From positions 29,968 to 93,967 of the forward strand of contig UZAN01039997.1 in assembly GCA_900618425.1 (NCBI GenBank): a DNA stretch of 64,000 nucleotides. Direction: 5' to 3'. Within the stretch, counting starts at the first letter, position 1; each line of letters starts with the position of its first letter. Shown here one piece after another: positions 1-10,715 of this stretch. The notes beneath the pieces are model-generated. The model was given only the letters and a program-made list of their open reading frames with translations, made no database searches and was not told the origin of the DNA. The DNA comes from Echinostoma caproni (taxonomy: Eukaryota; Platyhelminthes; Trematoda; Plagiorchiida; Echinostomatidae). A program made the position numbers and the translations under genes.

Positions 1-850
1 TTCGGCAGCCTCAGGGCAATTTATATATCCCATTTAAAAAAACGTTTTATCTTTTGATGCAAAAAATTGAATTAGTGTTTGTGTGATATCTTCTTCATTT
101 TTAAATTTTTGCTCTTCAAAAAATGTTGTAAGGACAAAATTCAGTGACAGTTGAAGGGCGCTACGTCCGGGGGAATATGATGGATGCAACAGAAGTTCCC
201 AGCCTAGTTCTGTAATTTTTTGACGAGTTCCAAAAGCAGAATGGGGCCTGGCATTATCGTCGTGCAGTATGATATTCTCTTTTCTTGGATTGCTGTCTGT
301 AGATTACCCAGTTCCTGGCAATACTTCTCCTAACTGTGCTTTTTGTTCGTTTTTAAAAAGTTCTGATGTAATGGTCCTCGAATGTCCCACCATATACACA
401 ATACTGTCTTATTCAGAGTCAAAGGTGGTTAGGAGGAGGAATGACTAAGTTTTCGGGGTTCACAATATGCATTGCATGCAATTGCATTGTTTTCGTAGAT
501 AGTTCACTTTTTATCCCCAATTATCATCCGGTTCAAGAAGGTCTCGATGTTGTTCCGAACAGGCGGAGATGTGCATATGACGATTCGATCATCCAAATTA
601 TTCTGACCTTATTCAACTTGTATATGTCCACACCAGTCCTATCTTCCGAATATGGTCCGAAATACTTTTCTGCGCTAAATTAAGTCCTTATGCGATCTCC
701 GACGTTGTCAGGAAAGGATCTTGCTCTAACAAGGTCGTAACAACATCGTTATCGATCAAAGATGGTCGCTCAGAACGCGGCTCATCAGTAAGGTCGAAAA
801 CATCTGTTTCGAATTTGTCGAACTGTCTTCTGCTTGAATATTATGCAAAT
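1..850 (-). mobile_element. Decayed mariner-type (Tc1/mariner) transposase, partial
   Basis: Translating the minus strand from about 840 down to 1 gives, across several frames and stops, a recognisable mariner transposase. Near 720-800 is a DNA-binding segment with FDLTDEPRSERPS. Near 238-273 is HDDNARPH, the second catalytic aspartate region. It is followed by HPSYSP and the C-terminal EEQKFKNEEDITQTLIQFFA. Members of this family cut and paste with a D,D34D triad. Here the first catalytic region is scrambled, and where SPDLAPSDY would normally stand the copy reads SPGRSALQL, so the third aspartate is gone. There are many in-frame stops. The C-terminus runs to base 1, so the element continues outside the window, and I see no terminal inverted repeat. 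It is a fossil, not an active gene. Confidence 0.85.
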
Positions 851-899
851 GGTTTAACTTCAGTCGGGAGGCAGATGTTGGAATATCACATTTATAACA

Positions 900-3350
900 G
901 GCACACGATCGCTTCACAGATAAGACTAACGTGAATCAAATTTGTTTCAGTTAATTTTCTACGTCAACATGTACAAATTAGGTGATAAAAATAGAGTGGC
1001 ACAAGCGCGAAATAAACATATGCTTGCGTGTCGAAATGTGTTGTGATAGAACCCGAAGGAACTTTTCAGTAGACCTGAGAGAATCTAATAAGTAAATTTG
1101 CCAGTAGAAGTACGAACTATGTCTTTTCGTGGAATATACTGACTAGTAAAAACAGTATTGGCGAAGGAAATTTTTCGATATATTGCATCAGGTGGTTGAA
1201 TAATTGGGGTGTTCATAATGCAGATATCTGCTTGGCCGGTTACAGCTCAGTTTGCTACTTAGGAAGAGGCGAGTCAAGCTAGAGGCATTCAATTTCTCCA
1301 ATCTCCCTTCCCTATTGAATCACATCTTGTGCGTGTATCATACGTACATTCATCCCGCCTTCGCCTCAGTTCACAAGTTTATCAACAATTTTATCAGCTC
1401 ATTCCTCTACCGTTAATTCATTTGAATTTTGTTCTTTCGCTCCATCCACGACTGTGTCCAGCCTTGTCACATCCTCTTGCTTGCTTCTATTCCGGTAATA
1501 AACTGTGCTGTAATCGGCCAATTAGGTATCTCTACAATGATCGCCATAGATGTGTGAAACCGCCCAATACGATATATCGAAAAGGAATTTCTCCAGGATC
1601 ACCTTTTTCTCGCCATATGTGTTTCACGGAGTAATAAGTTGAACTAGAAGATCAATACGCATAGTGTACTAACGTCTGTGAGTTCGCATGGACCAGAACA
1701 AAGAATGTGCTGCATTGAGAAATAAATGAAGCGTGAATGACAAGAGTTGTTTGAGGTTGGGTTCAATCGCACCGCATGCAATCCGATCGTCTGTCTCTAT
1801 TGATGCCACATACGGAGCAATATGAAGAAGAAGAAGACAAACGATAGATCGTATTAGTACAAAGTGATTAGTCCAATGTGTACCAACCTCGTAACGGGAC
1901 TGTCTGGTAACGGCAGTGGATGCACGCCGTCTAAACTCTGTTCATGCGTGTGTGCAACAATTGACTGTCGTGTGACAGGAACTAGTTGCAGAATCTTTCT
2001 CTTAGGAGTTGACCAACGAGGAGTTTAGTCATTGGTTCACGGTGTATAATAATTCCGAAAGATAACCTTGAAGAGCCAGAACAGTTGGTTACACGAAACT
2101 TCACTTAGAAATTATCGAATGTCTCGCAATTAATGAAATCCAACGCCTTTTTGACATTCAATCTGTATTTAGCACTAGATTTCAATTTGCTAGATAGATT
2201 GTTTCAGTCTAAACAGAATAAATGGAACAGATAAATAGACTATATAAGCTGGAATCCCTCTGCTCGCTTTATTATAACTTACCTACCTTAGAGATACGCC
2301 TAATGGGCAGTATAAAATTGCATTCTGAACAAACAACTGGTAACGTTGCTAGAACTGATCCGTGGACATTGAGAACGACCAACTTCTCGGGAAAGAAGTT
2401 AAAGGTGTAAGATAAAACAGCTCGTTGGAGAAAACACGCAAATTGATGTATTTGTCCATTTTCTAGTAAACGGTCTGCATGAGATTCGGCCAACCTCCCC
2501 CCGCGGCTCCCTATTCCCATCGGCATCCTGGATGCCCAACCACACAGATATATATAAACGCATCCATCCATCCACACGGGAATGTAAACACATACAAACA
2601 CGTACCAGGCTTGGATGCATTTCCGTACGAACTTGCACAACCAGTTCCGGTGGAAGCACAAACGTTCGTGCACAAATGTATTTAACCACTGAGAGTGCGG
2701 AAGGGCTGGACATCACGAGGAAACGGTACAGCACTGACAGACATCCCCCACATCGATCGAGTTGTTCCTGTGCTTTAGTTTCTTGTTGATGTTGTTGTCG
2801 TCGTCGTCGTTCGATGTCTGGGCACAGTATACTGCTAGCACCGATCATGTTCTAAGTAGTGGTAGTGTATGGATAACAGTAATATGAAGAGGGGGTAGAA
2901 GTGGGCTATGAACATGTCCTATTCGTGAAGACTTCAAACTGAAGATAAGACAACCCGAAAGGACTGGGATGTAGCATTGTTCTATTTAGTAGTCAAAATG
3001 AACCATCTGAATGGGAAATAAAGTGCAAATGAACATTACGTGTGTGTGTATGTGTTCATCAACGGGCATTTACACGAAGTGTCCCCTAATCACATGACAA
3101 TTTGCTGGTTAGGATACGGTTCGAAATGCGGCTAGCATGATACAAGAACTACGTTGATCAAGCCGGTTGCCAATCAGTTCCGATTCTCCGCTCCTACCGA
3201 GGGCACTACACTCCTCGGTGAATGTAATGTTTTAAACCTGAACAGAATAGAACAAGGATTATCCATAGAATGCGTTCGGAGCACATTCCGTTTTATTTTT
3301 TTTCGATAACCTATATAAAGGATTATGAAGGTTGATGCGCTTATGTTCTT
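900..3350. other. Intergenic stretch, no supported gene
   Basis: I found no recognisable coding domain or RNA here. Open frames at 2272-2848 on both strands are low-complexity, with CATCCATC, TATATA and GTC runs near 2540-2800. 1230-1480 is pyrimidine-rich. Nothing else stands out. Confidence 0.5.
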
Positions 3351-3359
3351 TCATTCCTT

Positions 3360-3555
3360 TTTTTCTTTTAATTTTACTTCCTTTTATTGAATATACAAAG
3401 ATACAATATTCAGGAAGGGGAAAGCGGCTAATCACAGGGCGACCATTCAACGCACACAATAGGGAAGTCAGGCGGTGGTGATGGGATTCGAACACACACA
3501 TTCCCGCTGGGTGATAATTTGGTGATGTTACCATCGGGCCACCACCACCATCATT
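3360..3555 (-). repeat. tRNA-derived SINE-like unit
   Basis: Reading the minus strand from 3555, a tRNA-like head begins GGTGGCCCGATGGTAAC, which is A-box-like. About 40 bases later comes GTGTTCGAATCCC, a near-perfect Pol III B box at about 3485-3497. The body then runs about 110 bases to an A-rich end (AATAAAAGGAAGTAAAATTAAAAG) near 3360. Head, body and A-rich tail in this order are the SINE layout. Its body does not match the other two SINE families in this window, so it may be a third family or a single pseudogene-like copy. Confidence 0.5.
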
Positions 3556-4504
3556 GTATACAGATTTTCACTTTGTTTTAGTGAAATCGATTTCGTCCCA
3601 ACTAATCATCTGAAGGCTGCAAACTGCTTCACAAGGAACCACGGAATATTGAAAAATGTGTGAACCATACATTCATCATTGCAATCGCGAAGCTAAATAC
3701 CAAGCCAGTGTTTTGACTGATGTTTTATCGCATTTCATCAGGCAAAATTATACGGTGACTAGTTTGCGAAAAACACTTCTTTTATTCTAGGGAATCAGAT
3801 TGTGAATTCGGATGTTCTCTTCAAGATAACCAAAGAGCATTGTATGGTGGACGGCTATTTGAGTTAAAAAAATTCCCGTTTCAATAAAAATTGCTTTTTG
3901 CAAGAATTCAAGCGGCTATAGACTTGAAGAAATGCGTGGAATGTGAAGTAAAATTGAATTGATTAGCAAGAGTCGAAACCCAAGTGCCAATTAGCAAATC
4001 TATCAACTTTTTTTACAGGGAAAGGCTAAGAAACATAATCAAAGAGGAAACCATGAATGAATAATTCCAAGTTCAAAGCATAAGAAGTAGCAGTTGGAAA
4101 CGAAATGCGTTCTAGAAGAAGATTATTTTATGCACAGAAGAATTTTTTGTAAACGAACAAAACTAGTATTGTTGACGGTCTTCATTGTTTCAACGATTTC
4201 TTTCCATTGAAACCCTTCACCGGCGTGTTTATCGTTGATGTATTTGAGCTACGAAAGCTAGGAATGCAATGAATCCAACTGTCTGTCCTCCTCTGAGCAT
4301 AAACATGGCACCAGTTCGCTTACAGAGGATTTCACATCCCTATAAATAAATCTAGGTCGCCATGTACAACACCTATTTCTTGGTGGTCTTACTCTATCCG
4401 TTCATTTTTAAAACACATTCGGCATATATTTTTTCATCATGTGAGTTGTTACTCTATAGCGGCGTTAACCAACATATTGCGCCATCCCCACCATTTTTCG
4501 TTTT

Positions 4505-4740
4505 AATTCTAAAGGTGAAATTCGTCGTGTATATAGCAAATGAAGCTGGAAAGGAAAAGCTAGGAAGCACTGTAAAGCTGTTTTTACCTGCTTGGGTCTC
4601 AATAGCAGTGCGAATACATCGAACAAGCTGGGGATCGAACTTGGGACCTCATGGGCAGAACGTGAGCACGTTACCCACTCGGCCACCGGGAAGCTGATTA
4701 GACCGTTTTTCGTCTTCCATTTACACGATATAGTACCACT
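4505..4740 (-). repeat. SINE family S1, copy a
   Basis: On the minus strand the unit opens with a short leader (AAAAACGGTCTAATCAGCTT). A tRNA-like head follows, with A box TGGCCGAGTGG (about 4674-4684) and B box AGTTCGATCCCC (4630-4641). Next comes a region shared with the copies at 14.9, 27.8 and 46.5 kb (GAGACCCAAGCAGGT, then CAGTGCTTCCTAGC) and a tail with ACGACGAATTTCACC. The shared region is a decayed hammerhead core. The 6-bp stem GCACTG/CAGTGC is intact, but CTGATGA has become CTATTGA and GAAA has become AAAA, so this copy should not cleave itself. It is the only S1 locus here without an inverted partner. Confidence 0.75.
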
Positions 4741-5847
4741 TATTATTACGACCTTGTGGCGGGCACTGCGCCTCGCTCCGAGGTTATGCCTTGGTTGGAA
4801 ACTTTCATAACCTGACCGCTTACTACATGAGAGTTGTAGCCTCTTTAACTTAAGTACAAGTCAAACAGATGTCTGTAAGATGCTTTCTCTACTACAGCAT
4901 TCCGTCTGTAAACCTTTGGGTAGTTCCCAAGAATCCGTTTGTTTATCTTTCACAATTATTCTTCAGCTTTTAAATCTATTCCATGATCACTTTTTACGCG
5001 AAAAGTACGCTCATTTGGTTACCCCATGTATTTAGTTGCAGTAGTGTAAAACTATTAATCGGGACAGATTCGAAGGAGAAGAGTTAACGGAACTGTTTTG
5101 TAATTGTAATCTATAAGTCCCATGTGCTTTAATTCCTGTTCCTACCACATACTTATATTCAACATTCATCCATGATCTACCCTTAATGCTCCCAGTTAAG
5201 ATCATTACATACGCTGATCGAGTGCTTCTATTTCAATTAATCTCAAGCCAACCTGATTAGAGGTCATGTTCGGACGGTTTATTATAAGTGCAAACATTCT
5301 CAAATAAATCTGAACAATTAGAAATGCTTTGAAAGCAGTTTACGTTTTGCGCTACTTATGTACACATTGAACTCTCGATTATACCTAAGTATGCGTTATC
5401 AAAAGACAAACCATGAAAATTACTATAGATTCATCAAAGAGATCAATCAACAGTGCTCCTCCAGGATGCAAACAGGTTTAGGTACACTACGTCCATTGTC
5501 CTTCCAGGAAAGCAAAATAATATAATTTAGAGTGGGAAATTCGATTCGATGTTCGTTCTTTATTTTTCCTTTGGGATTTACTCTAGTCCATTTGGAAAGT
5601 ATTTAATTTTGCGTTCTTTTTGCTTGGTAACTATGAACTTGCTTTTTATGTACACTCTAATTTTTAAAAATGTTTTTTTGTACATTCTCTTCTTATATAT
5701 TTCTCTATGAGCTTTGCAACGACCCAGGATATCCGTATTATTGCCGTTGCTTATCGAGTCAGCTGGGTAATAAATATCTCCACAATGGAAGGCTGATTAG
5801 AATAGTATTATGTGCAACAACAAAATTAATCTACCTGAACAGACCCA

Positions 5848-6132
5848 TCAGGCTACCGTGCTGCTTGCAAGAAGGGGGTGCGCGAGCAAGTTTGAACTCA
5901 ATCCCCGCAACTTTGCTGGTGGCTCTCTGTGCTCGCTTGCGGGTACTACATTATCGCTAACTGCAACACACAAGTGGCGGTTCCCGAAGAAACAGGGATT
6001 CATGTAACCGCACTTTGAACCATTTTCCTCCCCGAGCGATTTGGACGAAGGTCCGCACTTTTCAAACACGTTAACTCCACAGTTCATTTGGCGCTCGTCC
6101 ATCCAATGTGGTAGTTGTATCCATACATCCAA
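5848..6132 (-). CDS. Cysteine-rich 94-codon open frame, unassigned
   Basis: A minus-strand frame of 94 codons beginning MDVWIQLPHW and ending in ASSTVA. It has five cysteines spaced through residues 18-55 (NCGV, EKCGP, SKCGY, NPCFF, HLCVA). The stretch is clearly richer in G+C than its surroundings, and TTTATT at about 5559-5564 on the plus strand would be an AATAAA signal about 280 bases past the stop. I recognise no domain, and there is no signal peptide. It could be a small gene, one exon of a larger gene, or a GC-rich repeat that happens to be open. Confidence 0.3.
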   Translation of the reverse strand: MDVWIQLPHWMDERQMNCGVNVFEKCGPSSKSLGEENGSKCGYMNPCFFGNRHLCVAVSDNVVPASEHREPPAKLRGLSSNLLAHPLLASSTVA

Positions 6133-6330
6133 GTGATTGATTTGCCCAGTTCACAGAAATAACTTGAAATTCAATGCGAATATCTTTGTTCTGATAAGAC
6201 AAGTTTTAGCAAAAGGAACCGTTTCCAGTGTGATCCAAAACTTGAAGTCTAGTATGTTTGCTGAATGAAGAACGTTTGAAATTTAACTAGTTTGAACTAT
6301 TATTCTGGTAATGTTCGGCCGCTATTCTTT

Positions 6331-7622
6331 TCAGTGAAATAAAAGACATTGTGTTTTTTCATTAGGCATTTTCCTTGAAATTTGATTGGAATACTTGCGC
6401 TTGAAACAATTCGTATTATTCAGCCTCTTTACTCGAGATTGAATTAGTTTCGTTAAGCGAGAGTTCACATCCTCTCGAGGGATGAAAATAAATGTGTTGT
6501 TCAGAAGGAGTATAGAATGATAAATACCGATAATGTTCCATGAAAGCGAGACGGTTTTTATAGAAGTATTAAAATAATCGCTAATAGACCATAAATGATA
6601 GATCAATGCAAGATCAGAACTGAACCGTTCGCAAAAAAGCGCGCTAAGCAGAGAATATATTTCCCAACGTTGGTCACTATCAGATGCACTGTATGCCTAT
6701 TGCTCCACCTTTACTGCAGTTAACTTGTTGCCTAATTCTTCTCCTGAATGGCCTAAGATGAACGGTCCACTTGCTTTGGTTGTTTCAACTGCAAAACAGA
6801 CCGTAGGCCTCCAAGTGGATGGATCGTCAATGTCTCGGTGGTTTCCCAGGGTAGCCACTTTTATTGTAAATGGGCATGAAAAAGTAATACAAAAACAAAT
6901 TTTTATTTCTGCACAAACGTGGTGATGGAAAGCCCGTTTTTGCTCCACATACCACGAGGCTTGCAAAACACGCTATTGAGTGGATTTCTTGTTTTCTGGG
7001 ACTGATTTGTGATCTTCGTCACAACTTTGGCTTCCGTGTGCAGTTCTTATTCTGTATAGCTAGACTGAATACTCAAACCAGGGTTTTATTGTTTTGACAG
7101 CACCTTTTTCGCGTGAGCCCGAACAAGCAAATGTTTGGTGTGGTTTTAGGATATTTTTAGATAGTAAGTAAATTGATGGTGTTCATGGGCTGAAACAAAT
7201 TACTGAAACATTAAGTTTGTGGCTTAGAATATGTTTTCCATAAAATTTACGGATTTTCTACGAAATGAATGAGGAACAGCAAACCTATGCCTTTTGCAAA
7301 TGTATTGCTGTTTCAATGGAATCATCTAATAACAAATAAACAGAGTAGCCATGGTGAGCTCACTATGGTCAACCTTCGCAGGGCAGGTTTTTATCAACTA
7401 TTCATCCGTCGTGTAGTGTCAATCACCACTGAAAAGACTCATATGCACTGTACACATGTTTTGTTTTTGAGATCTAAAAGGGCTCTGCAAGAAGGAGTAT
7501 TAACTCAAATTAAGAACTGGTCACGCCCCCTTTCATACATCCACCGGAATTTTGGTCTTTTTCTGGAAGTCTGTTCTCGCCTATGGCTCCAGTTTCATTG
7601 TACGTTCGCCACGACAGGTGAG
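6331..7622 (-). CDS. Possible 3' part of a minus-strand spliced gene (3 exons)
   Basis: Three minus-strand segments join with consistent phases. Exon 7545-7622 follows a pyrimidine-rich acceptor (CCGAACTTTTCCAG) and ends CCG|GTGGAT. Exon 6715-6788 follows GGTCTGTTTTGCAG and ends TGCA|GTAAAG. Exon 6331-6471 follows TTTTCATCCCTCGAGAG and ends in a stop. The joined tail is about 96 residues, hydrophilic, with SWRTYNETGAIGENRLPEK in the first exon and a lysine/arginine-rich C-terminus (KRLNNTNCFKRKYSNQISRK). I recognise no family. Individual exons this short arise often by chance, so only the combination of three good acceptors and matching phases supports the model. A further candidate first exon lies at 7969-8148, but its phase does not join directly. 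Confidence 0.35.
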
Positions 7623-7968
7623 CTGGAAAAGTTCGGAGATAGCTGTGAGAATTAAAGTGACTGTAAAACATTCTTGTACTAAACCATTGTTTGTATTTAT
7701 TTGTATGAAATCCACAGATCCAAACGCGAATAGCAAAACTGAATAATATCATGGACGCAATTTTGCATTGAATTTGTGTGACTGCTTTGTGGGTTTATGC
7801 GTGACTGCCTGAAACATGAGTGTAAAGGGGATTTGAAATCACGGAGCCGACATCCGTTCTTTGAAGTCTGGCTGCTAAACAACGACTGGAGTACAATCTA
7901 CTTTTACATCACCACCCACCACTGTACATGGAAAGGCTCCATCTGACTGCTTGAAGAAGTTGACTCAC

Positions 7969-8148
7969 TCTCTGACAGGCGATAATGACGATGATTCTTA
8001 GGAGGCTGGGTACACCTTCTTCTATGGAATGGAAAAGCCTGGAGCTGACATTTTCGATGGGTTTCTGATAGGACGAAGCGAAGTTATGGGACCTTGCATA
8101 CTGGCCGCGTGACGTTAATTGTTTCTGTGTTTCTCCAAAAAGATTCAT
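7969..8148 (-). CDS. Candidate first coding exon, unassigned
   Basis: A minus-strand ATG at 8148 opens 60 uninterrupted codons that end exactly at a strong splice donor, CAGAGA|GTGAGT (exon end 7969). The peptide starts MNLFGETQKQLTSRGQ and closes with a hydrophobic stretch, SLLRIIVIIACQR, which could be a short membrane anchor. No domain is recognised. It lies just upstream, in transcript sense, of the three-exon model ending at 6331. It ends in phase 0 whereas that model begins with two bases of a codon, so at least one exon would be missing between them. Confidence 0.28.
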
Positions 8149-8339
8149 GGAGACGTTTATTTAGATGAATACCTTAAAATAGGAGGTGGTTGTTCTCATC
8201 CGGTGCAGTTACTAACTAATATAAACGGCTTTACGAGCGTGAGAACGAAATCACTGATGACGTATCTTCACCCACGCTGTCTGTGTTCCTGTTCTTAGGG
8301 ACCGTACCAATCAAAGAAATGGAATTTGGAATGTGATAC

Positions 8340-9805
8340 AGGGGAATTATTATTAAATGCACTAAACTTAGTCTGGGTTTACGTATGCTCATCAGAATGT
8401 CACGTGTCTACATTGGCTAACTATTTCTCCAACCGTCAGCAGTTCACACGGTACCAAGGTCGTATCTCTTCACTGCTGCCCTCCTCACAAGGTTTACTGC
8501 GAGACACTATTTTATCCCCTTTTTATTTTCTGCTTACATTTCATCTACGCCTGTGAGCAATTCTTTACTTCTTTTTAAGTATGCNNNNNNNNNNNNNNNN
8601 NNNNNNNNNNNNNNNNNNNNNNNNNNNNNNNNNNNNNNNNNNNNNNNNNNNNNNNNNNNNNNNNNNNNNNNNNNNNNNNNNNNNNNNNNNNNNNNNNNNN
8701 NNNNNNNNNNNNNNNNNNNNNNNNNNNNNNNNNNNNNNNNNNNNNNNNNNNNNNNNNNNNNNNNNNNNNNNNNNNNNNNNNNNNNNNNNNNNNNNNNNNN
8801 NNNNNNNNNNNNNNNNNNNNNNNNNNNNNNNNNNNNNNNNNNNNNNNNNNNNNNNNNNNNNNNNNNNNNNNNNNNNNNNNNNNNNNNNNNNNNNNNNNNN
8901 NNNNNNNNNNNNNNNNNNNNNNNNNNNNNNNNNNNNNNNNNNNNNNNNNNNNNNNNNNNNNNNNNNNNNNNNNNNNNNNNNNNNNNNNNNNNNNNNNNNN
9001 NNNNNNNNNNNNNNNNNNNNNNNNNNNNNNNNNNNNNNNNNNNNNNNNNNNNNNNNNNNNNNNNNNNNNNNNNNNNNNNNNNNNNNNNNNNNNNNNNNNN
9101 NNACGATATAATATTCGGAATGCCCTACCCCAACCCACCATTTCAAACCACTCTACAAGAAGACTTGTCAGAAATAGTTGAGTGGTCTCAACAAAAGAAC
9201 CTCCGCATGAACCCCCAAAATGTAATGATGTAATATTTTCCTTTTGAAAGGGCAAAAGGATGATGAGTTATCAAACGCCAGCCCACCTTTATCTATCCCC
9301 GGTGACCAGATGGAACGACAACCGTCTGTCAAATACCTTGGCGTTATTTTCAACCATAATCCCACCTGGTCTGACCACGTTAACGAGGTTTTCTGAAGGT
9401 CAGGAGGCTCACGTTTTATGTTTTACTTCTTAACTCACTTTCCATCCCAAACCATCTATTAAGGCGTTTTGCTTTTGCTTGCGTTTTGCCCCATTGGCTT
9501 TATCGGTCCCTTGATGTCTTCCCCGGTCTTCGTAACAGAGGCCTCAAACTCATTTCCCGATCCGTCAAGTTTCTGTCGGTTTATAGTCTCATACCAGGGG
9601 AACATTTGGCACAGTATGTGGTAACACACTACCTCAAGTCCTGTAAAACATTCTCCAATAATATTTGATCTGATATTTCCCATCCTCTGTATTCCGCCCT
9701 TAGTCAGTGTCTTTCTCACTTATCCACCCGTTCCACTCACAAACATGTAAAGACAGGCACTAAAGCTCACAGGCGCTCTGTTATCCCGTATCTCACCAGA
9801 TTTTA
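8340..9805 (+). mobile_element. Non-LTR retrotransposon (LINE) reverse transcriptase, broken
   Basis: The plus strand carries the middle and C-terminal part of a LINE reverse transcriptase. Before the gap: NYFSNRQQFTRYQGR, the motif-B region around SSQGLLRDTILSPF, and FKYA at 8574-8585. After the gap: DIIFGMPYPNPPFQTTLQEDL and IVEWSQQKNLRMNPQ. Further on, in other frames, come KYLGVIFNHN-like, LKVRRLTFYVLLL, NHLLRRFAFACVLPHWLYRSLDVFPGL and a tail ending RSVIPYLTRF near 9805. This order is that of flatworm LINE reverse transcriptases, where a new copy is made by target-primed reverse transcription. Several frameshifts and stops after 9230 show it is dead. The endonuclease domain and 5' end are not seen. 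Confidence 0.85.
8585..9102. other. Assembly gap (518 N)
   Basis: A run of N interrupts the LINE between TATGC and ACGATATAATATTC. The flanks would read YA-DD-IIF if only two bases were missing, so the stated gap length is probably an assembly artefact. Confidence 0.95.
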
Positions 9806-10386
9806 AAAACCATGGACTCGTTGCTGGGAATCTGCGCAAAATGCTATTCTAAATCAATCATAAACACCTAGGTATGCCATTGGACTGTGATGCTGTTGTC
9901 CATTTTCACGTCTTTGATTGTTCCATTATAATGTTTCGTCTCACTTTTTGTAGACCCACTGCTGTTATGTGGTTGCTGAATATCCACCTTTCGAGGTGCT
10001 TAGGGTGATTCCTTGACTTAACCCGACATCTTTCCTAGATCCGTATCTCGTATAATGAGTGAAAAAACCCTCCTCGGACTTCAATGTGGAATTGTTCAAG
10101 CCAAGTAAATAGAATAGTTTTTATATCGAATTCGGAACACAAGATTAAGTTACCATCATCAGTATGTTATCACTATTCTATGGATAATAATTGTTACAGT
10201 AACCACCCAGGATGAGAAGTTAGTTCATTGTCCGGTCAGGTGGGTTAAACTACTCCTCCAAGTAGTAAGTGTTCAATACAACGTCAGGTAATAAGCTTTT
10301 GTCATTTTGATACGTAGAAGATACATACATAGACAATATCCTGGGAAACATCAATTGTCGTAGTATATTTTTTATAACACCACTGT
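9806..10386. other. Short intergenic stretch
   Basis: I see no gene, RNA or named repeat between the end of the first LINE and the S2 SINE copy. Confidence 0.5.
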
Positions 10387-10617
10387 GTGATGAAAGACAG
10401 ACAAAGCGGACCCCATTATCACAAGGACCTGCTCTTCACCAATGGTAACGGCCAACCAAAGCCTTGGAGTGGCAAACCACATGAGGCCCCGCTAGGTTAG
10501 GCGTGCTATTGAACCGGACGATAGCAAATCTGCCTACCACCAAAGTTGGGTGGTGGTGGGGCTCTAACCTCGCACCACAGGGTCCAAAGCACACCGGTGA
10601 CAGCGACTAAACCAATG
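10387..10617 (-). repeat. SINE family S2, copy a
   Basis: Read on the minus strand, this unit begins TTGGTTTAGTCGCTGTCACCG. It passes through GTGCTTTGGACCC and a GGTTAGAGCCCC stretch where the other copy has a B-box-like GATTCAAGCTCC. The body contains GCAGATTTGCTATCGTCCGG, CACGCCTAACCTAGCGGGGCC and ATGTGGTTTGCC, and it ends near TCATCACAC. The copy at 18986-19236 matches throughout its length with scattered differences. The head looks tRNA-derived, but the A box is only approximate, so SINE is an inference. The repeat itself is seen directly. Confidence 0.7.
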
Positions 10618-10715
10618 TTGAGAGATATCAATTGCCTGTGTGGCAGTACTAATAAACAATAAAAGGAAACTGTTTATGTTTAAGAACTCAATTTCGAGTT
10701 TATTCCACTTTTCCA

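Noticed and set aside
441..683. 80-codon plus-strand frame
   Set aside because: It is the antisense of the mariner transposase remnant.
2272..2848. Overlapping open frames up to 149 codons on both strands
   Set aside because: Low-complexity sequence with CATC, TA and GTC runs; no splice signals or recognisable protein character.
8553..9255. Long frames across the N gap
   Set aside because: Open only because N's give no stops.
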